Below are positions 43,795 through 51,636 of a stretch of DNA of 64,000 nucleotides, piece by piece. Position numbers and translations under genes: made by a program. Within the stretch, counting starts at the first letter, position 1. Every line of letters begins with the position of its first letter. The DNA lies in contig OZ244718.1 of assembly GCA_965218945.1 (NCBI GenBank), forward strand, positions 1,364,001-1,428,000. The letters are read 5' to 3'. The stretch comes from DAOUJW01 sp965218945. Lineage in GTDB: Bacteria; Chloroflexota; Dehalococcoidia; Lucifugimonadales; UBA2985. A model generated the notes under the pieces. The model had not been told where the DNA came from. It saw only the letters and a program-made list of their open reading frames with translations, and did not search any database.

Positions 43795-44562
43795 TTGCGA
43801 GTCCTGATGGTTGGGGACATCATAGGTAAACCTGGAAGAAGGGCCGTCCAGGCCCTTCTTCCAGGTTTACGCCAGGAGTACGGCATCGACCTGGTTGTGG
43901 CAAACGGAGAGAACTCTGCCGGCGGTTTCGGCATCACCATAGACGTAGCCCAGGAGCTATTTGACCGCGGCGTAGACGTCATCACCTCCGGCAACCACAT
44001 CTGGGACCAGAAGGAGATTATCCCCTATCTGGATGAGGACTTCCCCATCCTGCGCCCCCTCAACTACCCACCTACTACGCCCGGCAGGGGGTGTGTCGCT
44101 GTCGGGAACGCCCTGGTGGTGAGCCTGATTGGCCGTGTGTTCGTGGGCAACTTCGACTGTCCCTTCAGGGCTATGGACAACTTGTTGGAGCGAGTGGGCG
44201 ATAGCTACAAGGTTATCCTGGTGGATTTCCACGCCGAGGCCACGTCTGAAAAGATGGCCCTTGGGTGGTACCTTGATGGCAGGGTTACGGCCGTAGTGGG
44301 CACCCACACCCACGTGGGTACAGCCGACAATCGACTCTTCACCAAGGGGACCGCGTACGTCTCTGACCTTGGTATGGTCGGGCCAAGGGACTCGGTAATC
44401 GGAAGCGCCGTGGAGGACGTACTCGTGCGCTTTCTGGATCAGACGCCCAGGAGGCTGACCGTGGCAGGTGGGCCGCTTCAGTTCAACTCTGTCATGATGG
44501 AGATTGACGAGGACTCCGGTAGCGCAACCGCCATTACTCGAGTAGACAGGTGGATTGACTAG
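43795..44562 (+). CDS. YmdB-family calcineurin-like phosphoesterase
   Basis: 255 residues from a TTG at 43795 with GGAG upstream. The opening VLMVGDIIGKPGRRAV, then VANGENSAGGFGI, SGNHIWDQKEI, VDFHAEATSEKMALG and VGTHTHVGTADNRL are the YmdB (TIGR00282) motifs. The family hydrolyses 2',3'-cyclic nucleotides or phosphodiesters and influences biofilm and sporulation decisions in Bacillus. It follows rny, a widely conserved pairing. Confidence 0.93.
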   Translation: MRVLMVGDIIGKPGRRAVQALLPGLRQEYGIDLVVANGENSAGGFGITIDVAQELFDRGVDVITSGNHIWDQKEIIPYLDEDFPILRPLNYPPTTPGRGCVAVGNALVVSLIGRVFVGNFDCPFRAMDNLLERVGDSYKVILVDFHAEATSEKMALGWYLDGRVTAVVGTHTHVGTADNRLFTKGTAYVSDLGMVGPRDSVIGSAVEDVLVRFLDQTPRRLTVAGGPLQFNSVMMEIDEDSGSATAITRVDRWID

Positions 44563-44564
44563 CG

Positions 44565-45413
44565 ATGGCCGAGGTAGACCTGCACCTGCACACCACCTAC
44601 TCCGACGGTCGCTTGAGCCCGACGCAGCTTGTCGACCTGGTTGCCCAGCGGGGACTTCGGGTTGTGGCCATCACTGACCACGACTCCACCGAGGGCCTTG
44701 GGGAAGCGCTGGAAGCCGCCGAAAAATACCCCGGCCTTACCATCATACCAGGCATAGAGCTAAGCACAGATATCCCCGGCAACGAAATCCACGTTCTGGG
44801 CTACTTCATAAACTACGAGGACGCCGGCTTTCAGGAGACGCTGTCGGAGTTTCGCGAAGGCAGATTAGATCGGGGACGACAGATGGTAAGAAACCTGGAA
44901 GGACTTGGCGTCAGCATCGACTGGGAGCGTGTACTGGAGATCTCAGACGGCGGCGCCGTGGGACGCCCTCACATCGCTCAGGCTATGGTGGAGAGAGGGT
45001 ACATAACCTATCCCCAGGAAGCCTTCGATAAGTACATAGGGCGCAACGGTCCGGCCTATGCGGAGCGGCCCAAACTTGCGCCGGGAGACGCGGTGCGGAT
45101 GATACTGGACGTGGGCGGCCTGTCAGTCCTTGCGCATCCGGCTCGGTACGTGAATAACCCCGAAGGGCACCTGCCGGTCCTGAAAGGGGCGGGCCTCGTG
45201 GGCATGGAGGTACACTACAAGGACTACACGCCAGGAGAGGTTGAGGAGCTCCTCGGCCTCTGCCAGAAGTACGATCTCATCCCCACGGGTGGCAGCGATT
45301 ACCACGCCCTCGGCACACCGGACGAAGTGGAGCCGGGCAGCGTTGGGCCTCCCCTGGAGATCGCCCGAAGACTGTTCTCCCTTTCTGGACGAGAGGCCGG
45401 CGTCAGCCTCTAG
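44565..45413 (+). CDS. PHP-domain phosphoesterase (YciV/RNase AM-like)
   Basis: 282 residues. VDLHLHTTYSDGRLSPTQLV carries the HxH, AITDHDSTEG the second metal His-Asp, then IPGIELSTDIPGNEIHVLGY, LAHPAR and GGSDYHALG. The arrangement is that of TrpH/YciV-type PHP enzymes, which degrade RNA 5' ends or nucleotide phosphates in homologs. It starts two bases after the ymdB stop, so all three genes (rny, ymdB, php) form one transcription unit. Confidence 0.93.
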   Translation: MAEVDLHLHTTYSDGRLSPTQLVDLVAQRGLRVVAITDHDSTEGLGEALEAAEKYPGLTIIPGIELSTDIPGNEIHVLGYFINYEDAGFQETLSEFREGRLDRGRQMVRNLEGLGVSIDWERVLEISDGGAVGRPHIAQAMVERGYITYPQEAFDKYIGRNGPAYAERPKLAPGDAVRMILDVGGLSVLAHPARYVNNPEGHLPVLKGAGLVGMEVHYKDYTPGEVEELLGLCQKYDLIPTGGSDYHALGTPDEVEPGSVGPPLEIARRLFSLSGREAGVSL

Positions 45414-45573
45414 CATCGTCCATGTCTCAACCCATGCACTTCACGTTTCGGTCGACCATAACCCGCATGTCAGTTATTTCTGTACCCCTCCCCTGCCCCA
45501 CCTTTGCAGGCTCCACCCATTAGTTTACAGTTGATACCACGTTTGGAGAATTTCATCTGAAAAGACTGGTCCT

Positions 45574-46248
45574 ATGAAGGAAGCAGCGATAATTCTCTCG
45601 GCCTATCTGGTGGGATCCGTTCCCATGAGCTACATTCTTGGACGGGCCGTCAAGCAAATCGACATTCGAAGCTACGGCAGTGGGAACGTGGGCGCGTCCA
45701 ATGCCTGGGTGCACGTGGGCAAGTGGACGGTTGTTCCCGTGAGCGCATTCGACTTTCTTGTGAAGGGGTCACTGCCCGTCTATATTGCTCAACGGCTTGA
45801 AGTCTCGCCGTGGATTGCAGTCGCTGCAGGAATAGCCGCCGTAGTCGGCCACAACTGGTCGGTCTACCTCAAGTTCACCGGAGGAAGGGGCATATCGGTT
45901 GTCGTGGGGGTCCTGTTGGTCCTTGCGTTGAAAGAGGTGCTGGCCGGGGGGCTTGTTGTGGTCGCGGGCTGGCTAGTATTCCGAAGCTCTGGCCTGTGGG
46001 TTGGAATCGGGGTCGCGACGCTCCCGGTTTGGAGTGTCGTATTCGGCTCCCCGGATCACATCACGGCGCTTTGCGTCGGTCTGATCGTCGTACTGGCGGC
46101 GAAGAGGTTATTGGGCAACAGAGACGTGCCCGCCATTGGAGATGGCGGTTGGAGGATGTATATGCATCGCCTGCTCTACGACAGAGACGTTTCCAGCAGG
46201 GACGAGTGGGTCCACAGAGCGCCCGGCGAGAGTCAAGAGGATGGTTGA
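45574..46248 (+). CDS. plsY: Glycerol-3-phosphate acyltransferase (PlsY)
   Basis: 224 residues with about five membrane helices. The three PlsY motifs are visible: GSVPMSYILGRAVKQIDIRS then YGSGNVGASNAW, GHNWSVYLKFTGGRGISVVV and a weaker third motif. PlsY transfers acyl groups from acyl-phosphate to glycerol-3-phosphate. It is slightly longer than usual because of a C-terminal soluble tail. It overlaps the next gene by 8 bp. Confidence 0.85.
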   Translation: MKEAAIILSAYLVGSVPMSYILGRAVKQIDIRSYGSGNVGASNAWVHVGKWTVVPVSAFDFLVKGSLPVYIAQRLEVSPWIAVAAGIAAVVGHNWSVYLKFTGGRGISVVVGVLLVLALKEVLAGGLVVVAGWLVFRSSGLWVGIGVATLPVWSVVFGSPDHITALCVGLIVVLAAKRLLGNRDVPAIGDGGWRMYMHRLLYDRDVSSRDEWVHRAPGESQEDG

Positions 46249-46747
46249 AAGAGAGCCTACCTTTTGTGCACGCCATCCCAGGGTTGAGTCGCGACTGGCT
46301 TGCGGGAAGTGTGGCGATTTCATTTGCCCCCAGTGCCTCGTGCACACCCCGGTAGGCGCCAGATGTCCCGAGTGCGCCAATGTCCGGAAACTGCCCACAT
46401 TCGAGCGCGGAGCCTCGACCTATCTCAGGGCAGTGGGAGCGGGAGTTGTCCTTGCGGCAGTGACCGGCGCCATCTGGGGATTCTTCTTCTTTGAGATAAT
46501 TCGCGTCCCCTTCCTGCCGTGGGTAGCCACAGTGGGAGTTGGCTTCCTGATTGGTGAGGGCATAAGCGTTTCGGTGAACCGCAAGCGAGGGCGAGACCTG
46601 CAATATATCGCGGGAGCTTGCATGGCCCTCAGCTACGTGGTGGCAGGATTTGTCAGCCCATTCCTCTTTGCCATCTCCTTTGGCAACCTGTTTTTACTTC
46701 TGTCGCTGGCGATAGCTGTATTCATGGCTGCGAGCCGTGTGAGGTAA
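46241..46747 (+). CDS. B-box-type zinc-binding membrane protein
   Basis: 168 residues from an ATG overlapping the plsY stop, with AAGAGG upstream. The N-terminal 45 residues carry a Cys/His zinc motif (FCARHPRVESRLACGKCGDF and ICPQCLVH then CPECA), like B-box fingers found in bacterial rhomboid-like membrane proteins. Three to four membrane helices follow. It may be a truncated relative of a rhomboid-type protease, as no catalytic Ser/His motif (GxSG) is seen. Function unknown. Confidence 0.72.
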   Translation: MVEREPTFCARHPRVESRLACGKCGDFICPQCLVHTPVGARCPECANVRKLPTFERGASTYLRAVGAGVVLAAVTGAIWGFFFFEIIRVPFLPWVATVGVGFLIGEGISVSVNRKRGRDLQYIAGACMALSYVVAGFVSPFLFAISFGNLFLLLSLAIAVFMAASRVR

Positions 46748-46765
46748 GCTCAACTTGTACTGCGC

Positions 46766-46794
46766 TTGCGCGTACGCCTGGCCTTTGCTATATT
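46766..46794 (+). promoter_or_regulatory. Promoter of the tRNA-Ala gene
   Basis: TTGCGC (46766-46771) and TATATT (46789-46794) with an exact 17-bp spacer; transcription should start near 46801, just before the tRNA. Confidence 0.6.
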
Positions 46795-46804
46795 GTGCGG
46801 GCGT

Positions 46805-46880
46805 GGGGCTGTAGCTCAGCTGGGAGAGCGCTTCAATGGCATTGAAGAGGTAGGGGGTTCGAGTCCCCCCAGCTCCACCA
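46805..46880 (+). tRNA. tRNA-Ala (GGC)
   Basis: 76 nt with the 3' CCA encoded. The acceptor stem is GGGGCTG/CAGCTCC (with one G-T), the D-arm contains AGCTCAGCTGGGAGAGC, the anticodon stem is CTTCA/TGAAG with loop ATGGCAT, giving anticodon GGC, and the T-arm contains GGGGGTTCGAGTCCCCC. It decodes GCC. No integrase or attachment repeat lies beside it. Confidence 0.95.
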
Positions 46881-46962
46881 GGTCCTTTCAAACGGCTGGG
46901 TCCCGTTGGGAAGGTTCGATGACTCCCCGCCGGGCCCCAACACCGTTACTGGCACTCCCGCA

Positions 46963-49095
46963 TTACGTCAGGTCGTAGCGATCCAGATTCATCACCTTCT
47001 GCCACGCGCTCACGAAGTCGCCTACGAACTGCTCCTGCCCGTCGTCACACCCGTAGACTTCCGCGAGGGCTCGGAGTTCGGAGTTGGACCCGAAGACCAG
47101 GTCTACCCTGGTGCCGGTCCGCTTGGCCTCACCGGTCTGGCGGTCGCGTCCCTCGAACACGTCCTGAGACGAGGAGGATGGACCCCACTCGGCGCTCATG
47201 TCGAGCAGGTTCACGAAGAAGTCATTGGTCAACGTCCCCGGCCGGTCGGTGAAGACTCCGTGCGCAGACTGCGCGGTGTTCGCACCTAGCACGCGCAGGC
47301 CGCCAACCAGCGCCGTCATCTCGGGGGCGGTGAGCGTCAACATGTATGCCCGCTCCACCAGCAGGTCTTCCGGCTTTCGTGTCTGCCCTGCCTGGACGTA
47401 GTTGCGGAACCCGTCTGCGGTGGGTTCGAGCGCGGCGAACGACTCCACGTCGGTCCACTCCTGCGACGCGTCGGTGCGCCCCGGTGCAAAGGGGACCTGC
47501 ACGTCATGCCCAGCGTTCTTGGCTGCTTCCTCAACACCTGCGCACCCGGCTAGAACGATCAGGTCAGCAAGAGAGACCTTCTTCCCGCCGGACTGCGAGC
47601 CGTTGAACTCTGCCTGGATCCCTTCCAGCGTCTGCAGCGCCCCGCTGAGCGCTGCCGGGTCGTTCACTTCCCAGTCCTTCTGCGGCGCGAGGCGAATGCG
47701 CGCTCCGTTCGCTCCACCGCGCTTGTCGGTGCCACGGAACGATGCCGCCGACGCCCAGGCGGTCGAGACCAGTTGGGAAACAGACAATCCAGAAGCGAGG
47801 ATTTTCGCCTTGAGGTCGGCGACGTCCGGCTCGCCGACCAACTCGTGGTCGACGTCGGGTACAGGGTCCTGCCACAACAGCGCCTCTTCAGGGACCAGTG
47901 GCCCGACATACCGGCTGCGGGGCCCCATGTCGCGGTGGATCAGCTTGAACCACGCCCTGGCGAAGGCGTCTTCGAAGTCCTCGAAGTTCTCGAGGAAGCG
48001 CGTCACTATGGGCGCGTACGCTGGGTCCACCCTCAGCGAGAGATCCGTAGTGAGCATCATGGGGGCGTGCTTCTTGGAGGGGTCGTGCGCGTCCGGCACG
48101 GTGGCCACTGAGGCTGCATTGGTGGGCGTGTACTGCGACTTGCCAGCCGGGCTCTTCGTCAGCTCCCACTCGTGGCCGTGCAAGTTCTCGAAGAAATTGT
48201 TGTCCCACTTCACTGGGTCGTTGGTCCAAGCGCCTTCCAGGCCGCTGGTGATTGTGTCACCGGCCTTGCCGCTGCCGTGGCTGTTCCTCCAGCCGAAGCC
48301 TTGTTCAGTAATGCCGGCCTCCTCCGGTTCCGGACCGACGTTGCTGTCAGGGGCAGCGCCATGCGCCTTGCCGAACGTGTGTCCGCCGGCGATGAGCGCA
48401 ACCGTTTCCACGTCGTTCATCGCCATGCGCTTGAATGTCTGGCGGATGTATTTCGCTGCGGCCACTGGGTCCGGGTTGCCGTTCGGCCCCTCCGGGTTGA
48501 CGTAGATCAGGCCCATGTGGTCGGCGCCGAGGGGTCCCTGGAGTTCTCCATCGCTATCGTGGCGTCGGTCGTCAAGCCATGTTTCCTCAGACCCCCAGTC
48601 GGTCTCGTCAGCTTCCCAGACGTCCGGGCGTCCGAAGGCGAAACCGAAGGTCTTGAAACCCAACGATTCCAGGGCGCAGTTGCCGGCGAAGATGATCAGG
48701 TCGGCCCAGGAGAGGTACCGGCCGTACTTCTGCTTGACCGGCCAGAGTAAGCGGCGCGACTTATCCAGGTTCCCGTTGTCGGGCCAGCTGTTGAGAGGCG
48801 CGAAGCGCTGGTGGCCTGAGCCTCCACCGCCCCGGCCGTCACTGGTGCGGTACGTGCCCGCTGCGTGCCACGTCATGCGGATGAAGAGAGGCCCATAGTG
48901 GCCGTAGTCGGCTGGCCACCAGTCCTGCGAAGTGGTCATCACCTCTTCGATGTCCTTCTTCAGCGCATCGACGTCGAGGCTCTTCACCGCCTCGGCGTAA
49001 TCGAAGTCCACGGCCATCGGGTGGGGCTGGGAAGAATTCTGGCGCAGAGCCTTCAGGTTCAATTGATCCGGCCACCAGTACTGGTTGGAAGTCAT
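46963..49095 (-). CDS. katG: Catalase-peroxidase (KatG)
   Basis: 710 residues from the ATG at 49095, which has GGGAGGGA upstream; an in-frame start 27 codons upstream is not supported. The active site is RMTWHAAGTYR (distal Arg, Trp and His), the proximal His lies in IAGGHTFGKAHGA, and the adduct residues (Trp above, Tyr in MGLIYVNPEG, Met in KRMAMND) are all visible. The C-terminal duplicated domain is complete. It removes hydrogen peroxide and acts as a broad peroxidase. It stands alone behind its own promoter; no oxyR or furA is adjacent. Confidence 0.97.
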   Translation of the reverse strand: MTSNQYWWPDQLNLKALRQNSSQPHPMAVDFDYAEAVKSLDVDALKKDIEEVMTTSQDWWPADYGHYGPLFIRMTWHAAGTYRTSDGRGGGGSGHQRFAPLNSWPDNGNLDKSRRLLWPVKQKYGRYLSWADLIIFAGNCALESLGFKTFGFAFGRPDVWEADETDWGSEETWLDDRRHDSDGELQGPLGADHMGLIYVNPEGPNGNPDPVAAAKYIRQTFKRMAMNDVETVALIAGGHTFGKAHGAAPDSNVGPEPEEAGITEQGFGWRNSHGSGKAGDTITSGLEGAWTNDPVKWDNNFFENLHGHEWELTKSPAGKSQYTPTNAASVATVPDAHDPSKKHAPMMLTTDLSLRVDPAYAPIVTRFLENFEDFEDAFARAWFKLIHRDMGPRSRYVGPLVPEEALLWQDPVPDVDHELVGEPDVADLKAKILASGLSVSQLVSTAWASAASFRGTDKRGGANGARIRLAPQKDWEVNDPAALSGALQTLEGIQAEFNGSQSGGKKVSLADLIVLAGCAGVEEAAKNAGHDVQVPFAPGRTDASQEWTDVESFAALEPTADGFRNYVQAGQTRKPEDLLVERAYMLTLTAPEMTALVGGLRVLGANTAQSAHGVFTDRPGTLTNDFFVNLLDMSAEWGPSSSSQDVFEGRDRQTGEAKRTGTRVDLVFGSNSELRALAEVYGCDDGQEQFVGDFVSAWQKVMNLDRYDLT

Positions 49096-49163
49096 TTTGT
49101 CCCTCCCTTGAAATCTTCTGAGTATCGCGCGGCCATCTGGGACGACCGTGGCGCGCCTACCAC

Positions 49164-49191
49164 AAGATAGCATCAATCGTCAACCTGTAAA
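49164..49191 (-). promoter_or_regulatory. Probable katG promoter
   Basis: On the minus strand TTTACA (49186-49191), a 16-bp spacer and TATCTT (49164-49169), about 70 bp before the katG start. Confidence 0.45.
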
Positions 49192-49398
49192 AGGGGATGG
49201 GACAGATCTGCCAATGGTGGGCGAGCCGCGAGAGGCGCCATCGGTCTGCCCCGATTGGAGGGGTACCTCCAACTCAAACATTCGCAGTTGAGCCAGTCTT
49301 AGATGGATTTGATTTGAAGCAGGAAGTCATCAACCCGACGCGCATGACGTGAGCGCAGCCCGGTGAGCGGGTTCCATGACAGGGGCACTAGCTGATTC

Positions 49399-50196
49399 CT
49401 AGTCCCAGCGGCTCTTTGGCTTTGGCTCAAGTACACCGTCGACGTAGACGTCGGCTTTGCCCTGGGGGAAGCAGACGTATCCTGCGATCTTGCCTGCCTC
49501 TGGCGTTGGGCCGAGGTACGTCCAGGCTACGTCCTCAAACGTTTCTCCGTCGGCGTCTACGTGGAAGTAGCTGGCCTGACCTTTGTAGGGTGAGCCAATA
49601 ACGCGCTCGCTGGGCCGCAACAACTCCTGCCGCACGTCCGCGCTGGGGATATAGAAGCGGTGCGGCAGTCCGGTTTCCAGTAGCAGTACGGGCCTGTCCG
49701 TCTCCGCCACCGTCACCCCATTCAGATCCACGCGCACGTGCCGGGAGCTTGCCAGACAGTCCACACGAGTATACGGGTCCTTGGGACCGATGAAGACCTC
49801 TTCGTCCTCTTCATACCACCCGTCCATCTTGTTCCAGTAGAACGCCACGTAGTCGCGGACGTCCACACTACCATCCAGCGGCTCGGGGTAGCGCCAAACG
49901 GCGTTGTCCTCCACGCGATCGCCAACCCTGACGCTCCAATACTGAGCGTCTCCCTTGATGGGTCAGTGGGTGGAGTGGTCGGTCTTCTCCAGCAGGTCCA
50001 TCCGCACATCGGTCATGGGGAAATAGTAAACTGGCTGGTGCCGCGTCTCGTGCATGATTAGGGCATTGGTAGAATTGGCGATGGTCTCGTCGCCAAATGT
50101 GACCCTGATGCGCTTTGGCGTTGGCTCCAAGGAAGCGAGGTGGTCCTCTATTCCCTTGGCAGCGCCAAACTCATACGCTCTGTAAAACTGTGTCAT
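49399..50196 (-). CDS. Two-domain DUF427 protein with an in-frame TGA at a conserved Cys (candidate selenoprotein)
   Basis: Starts at the ATG 50196 with AAGGAGG seven bases upstream. Domain 1 (VTFGDETIANSTNALIMHET then VYYFPMTDVRMDLLE) reaches DHSTH and meets TGA at 49963-49965 (codon 78). The same frame continues without another stop through PIKGDAQYWSV, AFYWNKMDGWYEEDEEVF and a second DUF427 domain to a stop at 49399, giving 265 residues. In relatives the codon is the Cys of the H-C-P-x-K-G motif; the matching position in domain 2 is Ser (GSPYKG). A perfect hairpin with SECIS-like geometry follows the TGA. The product may thus be full length with Sec, or two fragments if the TGA is read as stop. 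Function of DUF427 is unknown. Confidence 0.75.
49930..49965 (-). promoter_or_regulatory. Candidate bacterial SECIS element after an in-frame UGA
   Basis: On the minus strand the UGA (49965-49963) is followed by 12 nt, then GACGCUC, the 7-nt loop AGUAUUG and GAGCGUC (ending at 49930). The stem is perfect. The apical loop begins 20 nt after the UGA and has G at position 2. Published bacterial SECIS models require a G in the first two loop positions and an apical loop roughly 16-37 nt from UGA, and both hold here. Confidence 0.5.
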
Positions 50197-50462
50197 AGCT
50201 TGTCCTCCTTGAACTGGTCTCGCTCCGAGCATCGGGGCGAGGCACCCTTGGTAACGTCGCCGTAGCCTGCGTCCCAAACGCGCCTGGAATCCACTCCGCG
50301 TAGCCGTTTCCAGCAGCGCTGCGCTAAGGCGAAGAGAATGGAGCGATTATACTTGAGTTGATGTGGGCTGTCCACGAGGTGTTCGGGGTCAGGACAGGGA
50401 CGGGTAGCAGTAGCCGTCTGAGGCTCCTTGCGCTGGCATAGCCGAGCATCAGTCCCTGGCAT

Positions 50463-50491
50463 TGGCTCAGGCGAGAATCTTGCTATACAAT
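50463..50491 (+). promoter_or_regulatory. Promoter of the SDR gene, placing the start codon at the transcription start
   Basis: TTGGCT (50463-50468), a 17-bp spacer and TACAAT (50486-50491). The ATG at 50500 is 8 bp beyond the -10 box and no ribosome binding site fits between, so the transcript is probably leaderless. Confidence 0.5.
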
Positions 50492-50499
50492 TCCGAAGT

Positions 50500-51360
50500 A
50501 TGCAGGAGAAGACTTGTCTGATAACCGGCGGCAGTGATGGTATCGGCTACGCGGCTGCGCGGGAGCTGGCCCAGTTGGGCGCAACTGTGCTTATAGTCGG
50601 CCGGAACGCGATGAAAACGGCGACGGCAGTCGAGCGCATCATCGAGGAGACCGGCAACGGCGCAGTTCGTTACCTGCTGGCCGACCTGTCGTCGCTGGGC
50701 GACGTGCGCCGGCTGGCGGTTCAAATCAAGGAAGGGATTCCGAGGCTGGATGTTCTGGTGAACAATGCCGGCGCCATATTTCTTTCCCATCGCCGCAGCG
50801 TTGACGGCATTGAAATGACATTCGCACTGAATCACCTGGGCCATTACCTGTTGACCACTCTGCTGCTGGATCTCCTGAGAGACTCTGCGCCGGCCAGGAT
50901 CGTCAACGTCTCGTCGGGCGCCCACTTTTCGGCTGGCACCTTTCGACTTGAGGACCTGCCAAGGCCCGGAAGTAACGGCGGTTACCGGGCATACGGGCGC
51001 TCCAAGCTCTGCAACATCCTGTTCACCTACGAACTGGCGCGCAGGCTTGAAGGATCGGGCGTGACGGTCAACGCTCTGCATCCCGGGCTGGTCCGCACCA
51101 ACATAGCGCGAAACAACGGTCTCCTGGGCCGTGTGGTCAACATCTTTATCGGCGCTCGCGGTGTCGACGCCGTAAAGGGAGCGAAGACGCTGAACTACCT
51201 CGCTTCCTCGCCCGAGGTCGAGGGGCTCACGGGCAAGTATTTTGTGGACTGCCGCGCTGTGCCATCCTCTGCTCTTAGCTACGATGATGGGCTGGCCTCA
51301 GACCTCTGGGAGCTAAGTGAACGACTGACAAAGCCAGGCGTTAGCATAGGAGAAGATTAG
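50500..51360 (+). CDS. Short-chain dehydrogenase/reductase (retinol dehydrogenase-like)
   Basis: 286 residues from the ATG at 50500. The cofactor loop is ITGGSDGIGYAAARELAQLG, then NNAGAIF, the catalytic YGRSKLCNILF (YxxxK) and the HPGLVRTNI segment, which point to the classical RDH/WW-domain-oxidoreductase-like SDR subgroup, likely NADP(H)-dependent. Substrate unknown. No Shine-Dalgarno sequence precedes the ATG, and the -10 box lies only 8 bp upstream. Confidence 0.9.
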   Translation: MQEKTCLITGGSDGIGYAAARELAQLGATVLIVGRNAMKTATAVERIIEETGNGAVRYLLADLSSLGDVRRLAVQIKEGIPRLDVLVNNAGAIFLSHRRSVDGIEMTFALNHLGHYLLTTLLLDLLRDSAPARIVNVSSGAHFSAGTFRLEDLPRPGSNGGYRAYGRSKLCNILFTYELARRLEGSGVTVNALHPGLVRTNIARNNGLLGRVVNIFIGARGVDAVKGAKTLNYLASSPEVEGLTGKYFVDCRAVPSSALSYDDGLASDLWELSERLTKPGVSIGED

Positions 51361-51636
51361 CAGCGACTTCCCGTCCCGTTCATTGGGCCGGGGGTGCAGC
51401 ATCCGTCTGTTGGGGCACTGGAGTTGAGACCTATGGAGTGAGAAGGTTCCTTATGTCCGGCTGTTCCATTCGGCTCACCAAGATGGGTGCAGGCTGCCGG
51501 CTGACATTTGGGCTGGCGTTGGTCAGGCGCTTTCAGAGGATTGCAGGTCAGTCGGCGATGAGCTTGGGAGTACATCTCATCGCGATCCTGCTTCCAGGTT
51601 CCCGAAAAAATCCGGCGAGCGCCGCCACTCCAGCCC

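Noticed and set aside
46136..46240. Longer N-terminus for the zinc-ribbon membrane protein
   Set aside because: It lies inside plsY in another frame; the ATG at 46241 has a good ribosome binding site and begins at the zinc motif.
46805..46962. Possible integrative element at tRNA-Ala
   Set aside because: No integrase, no direct repeat of the tRNA 3' end found nearby, and katG follows directly.
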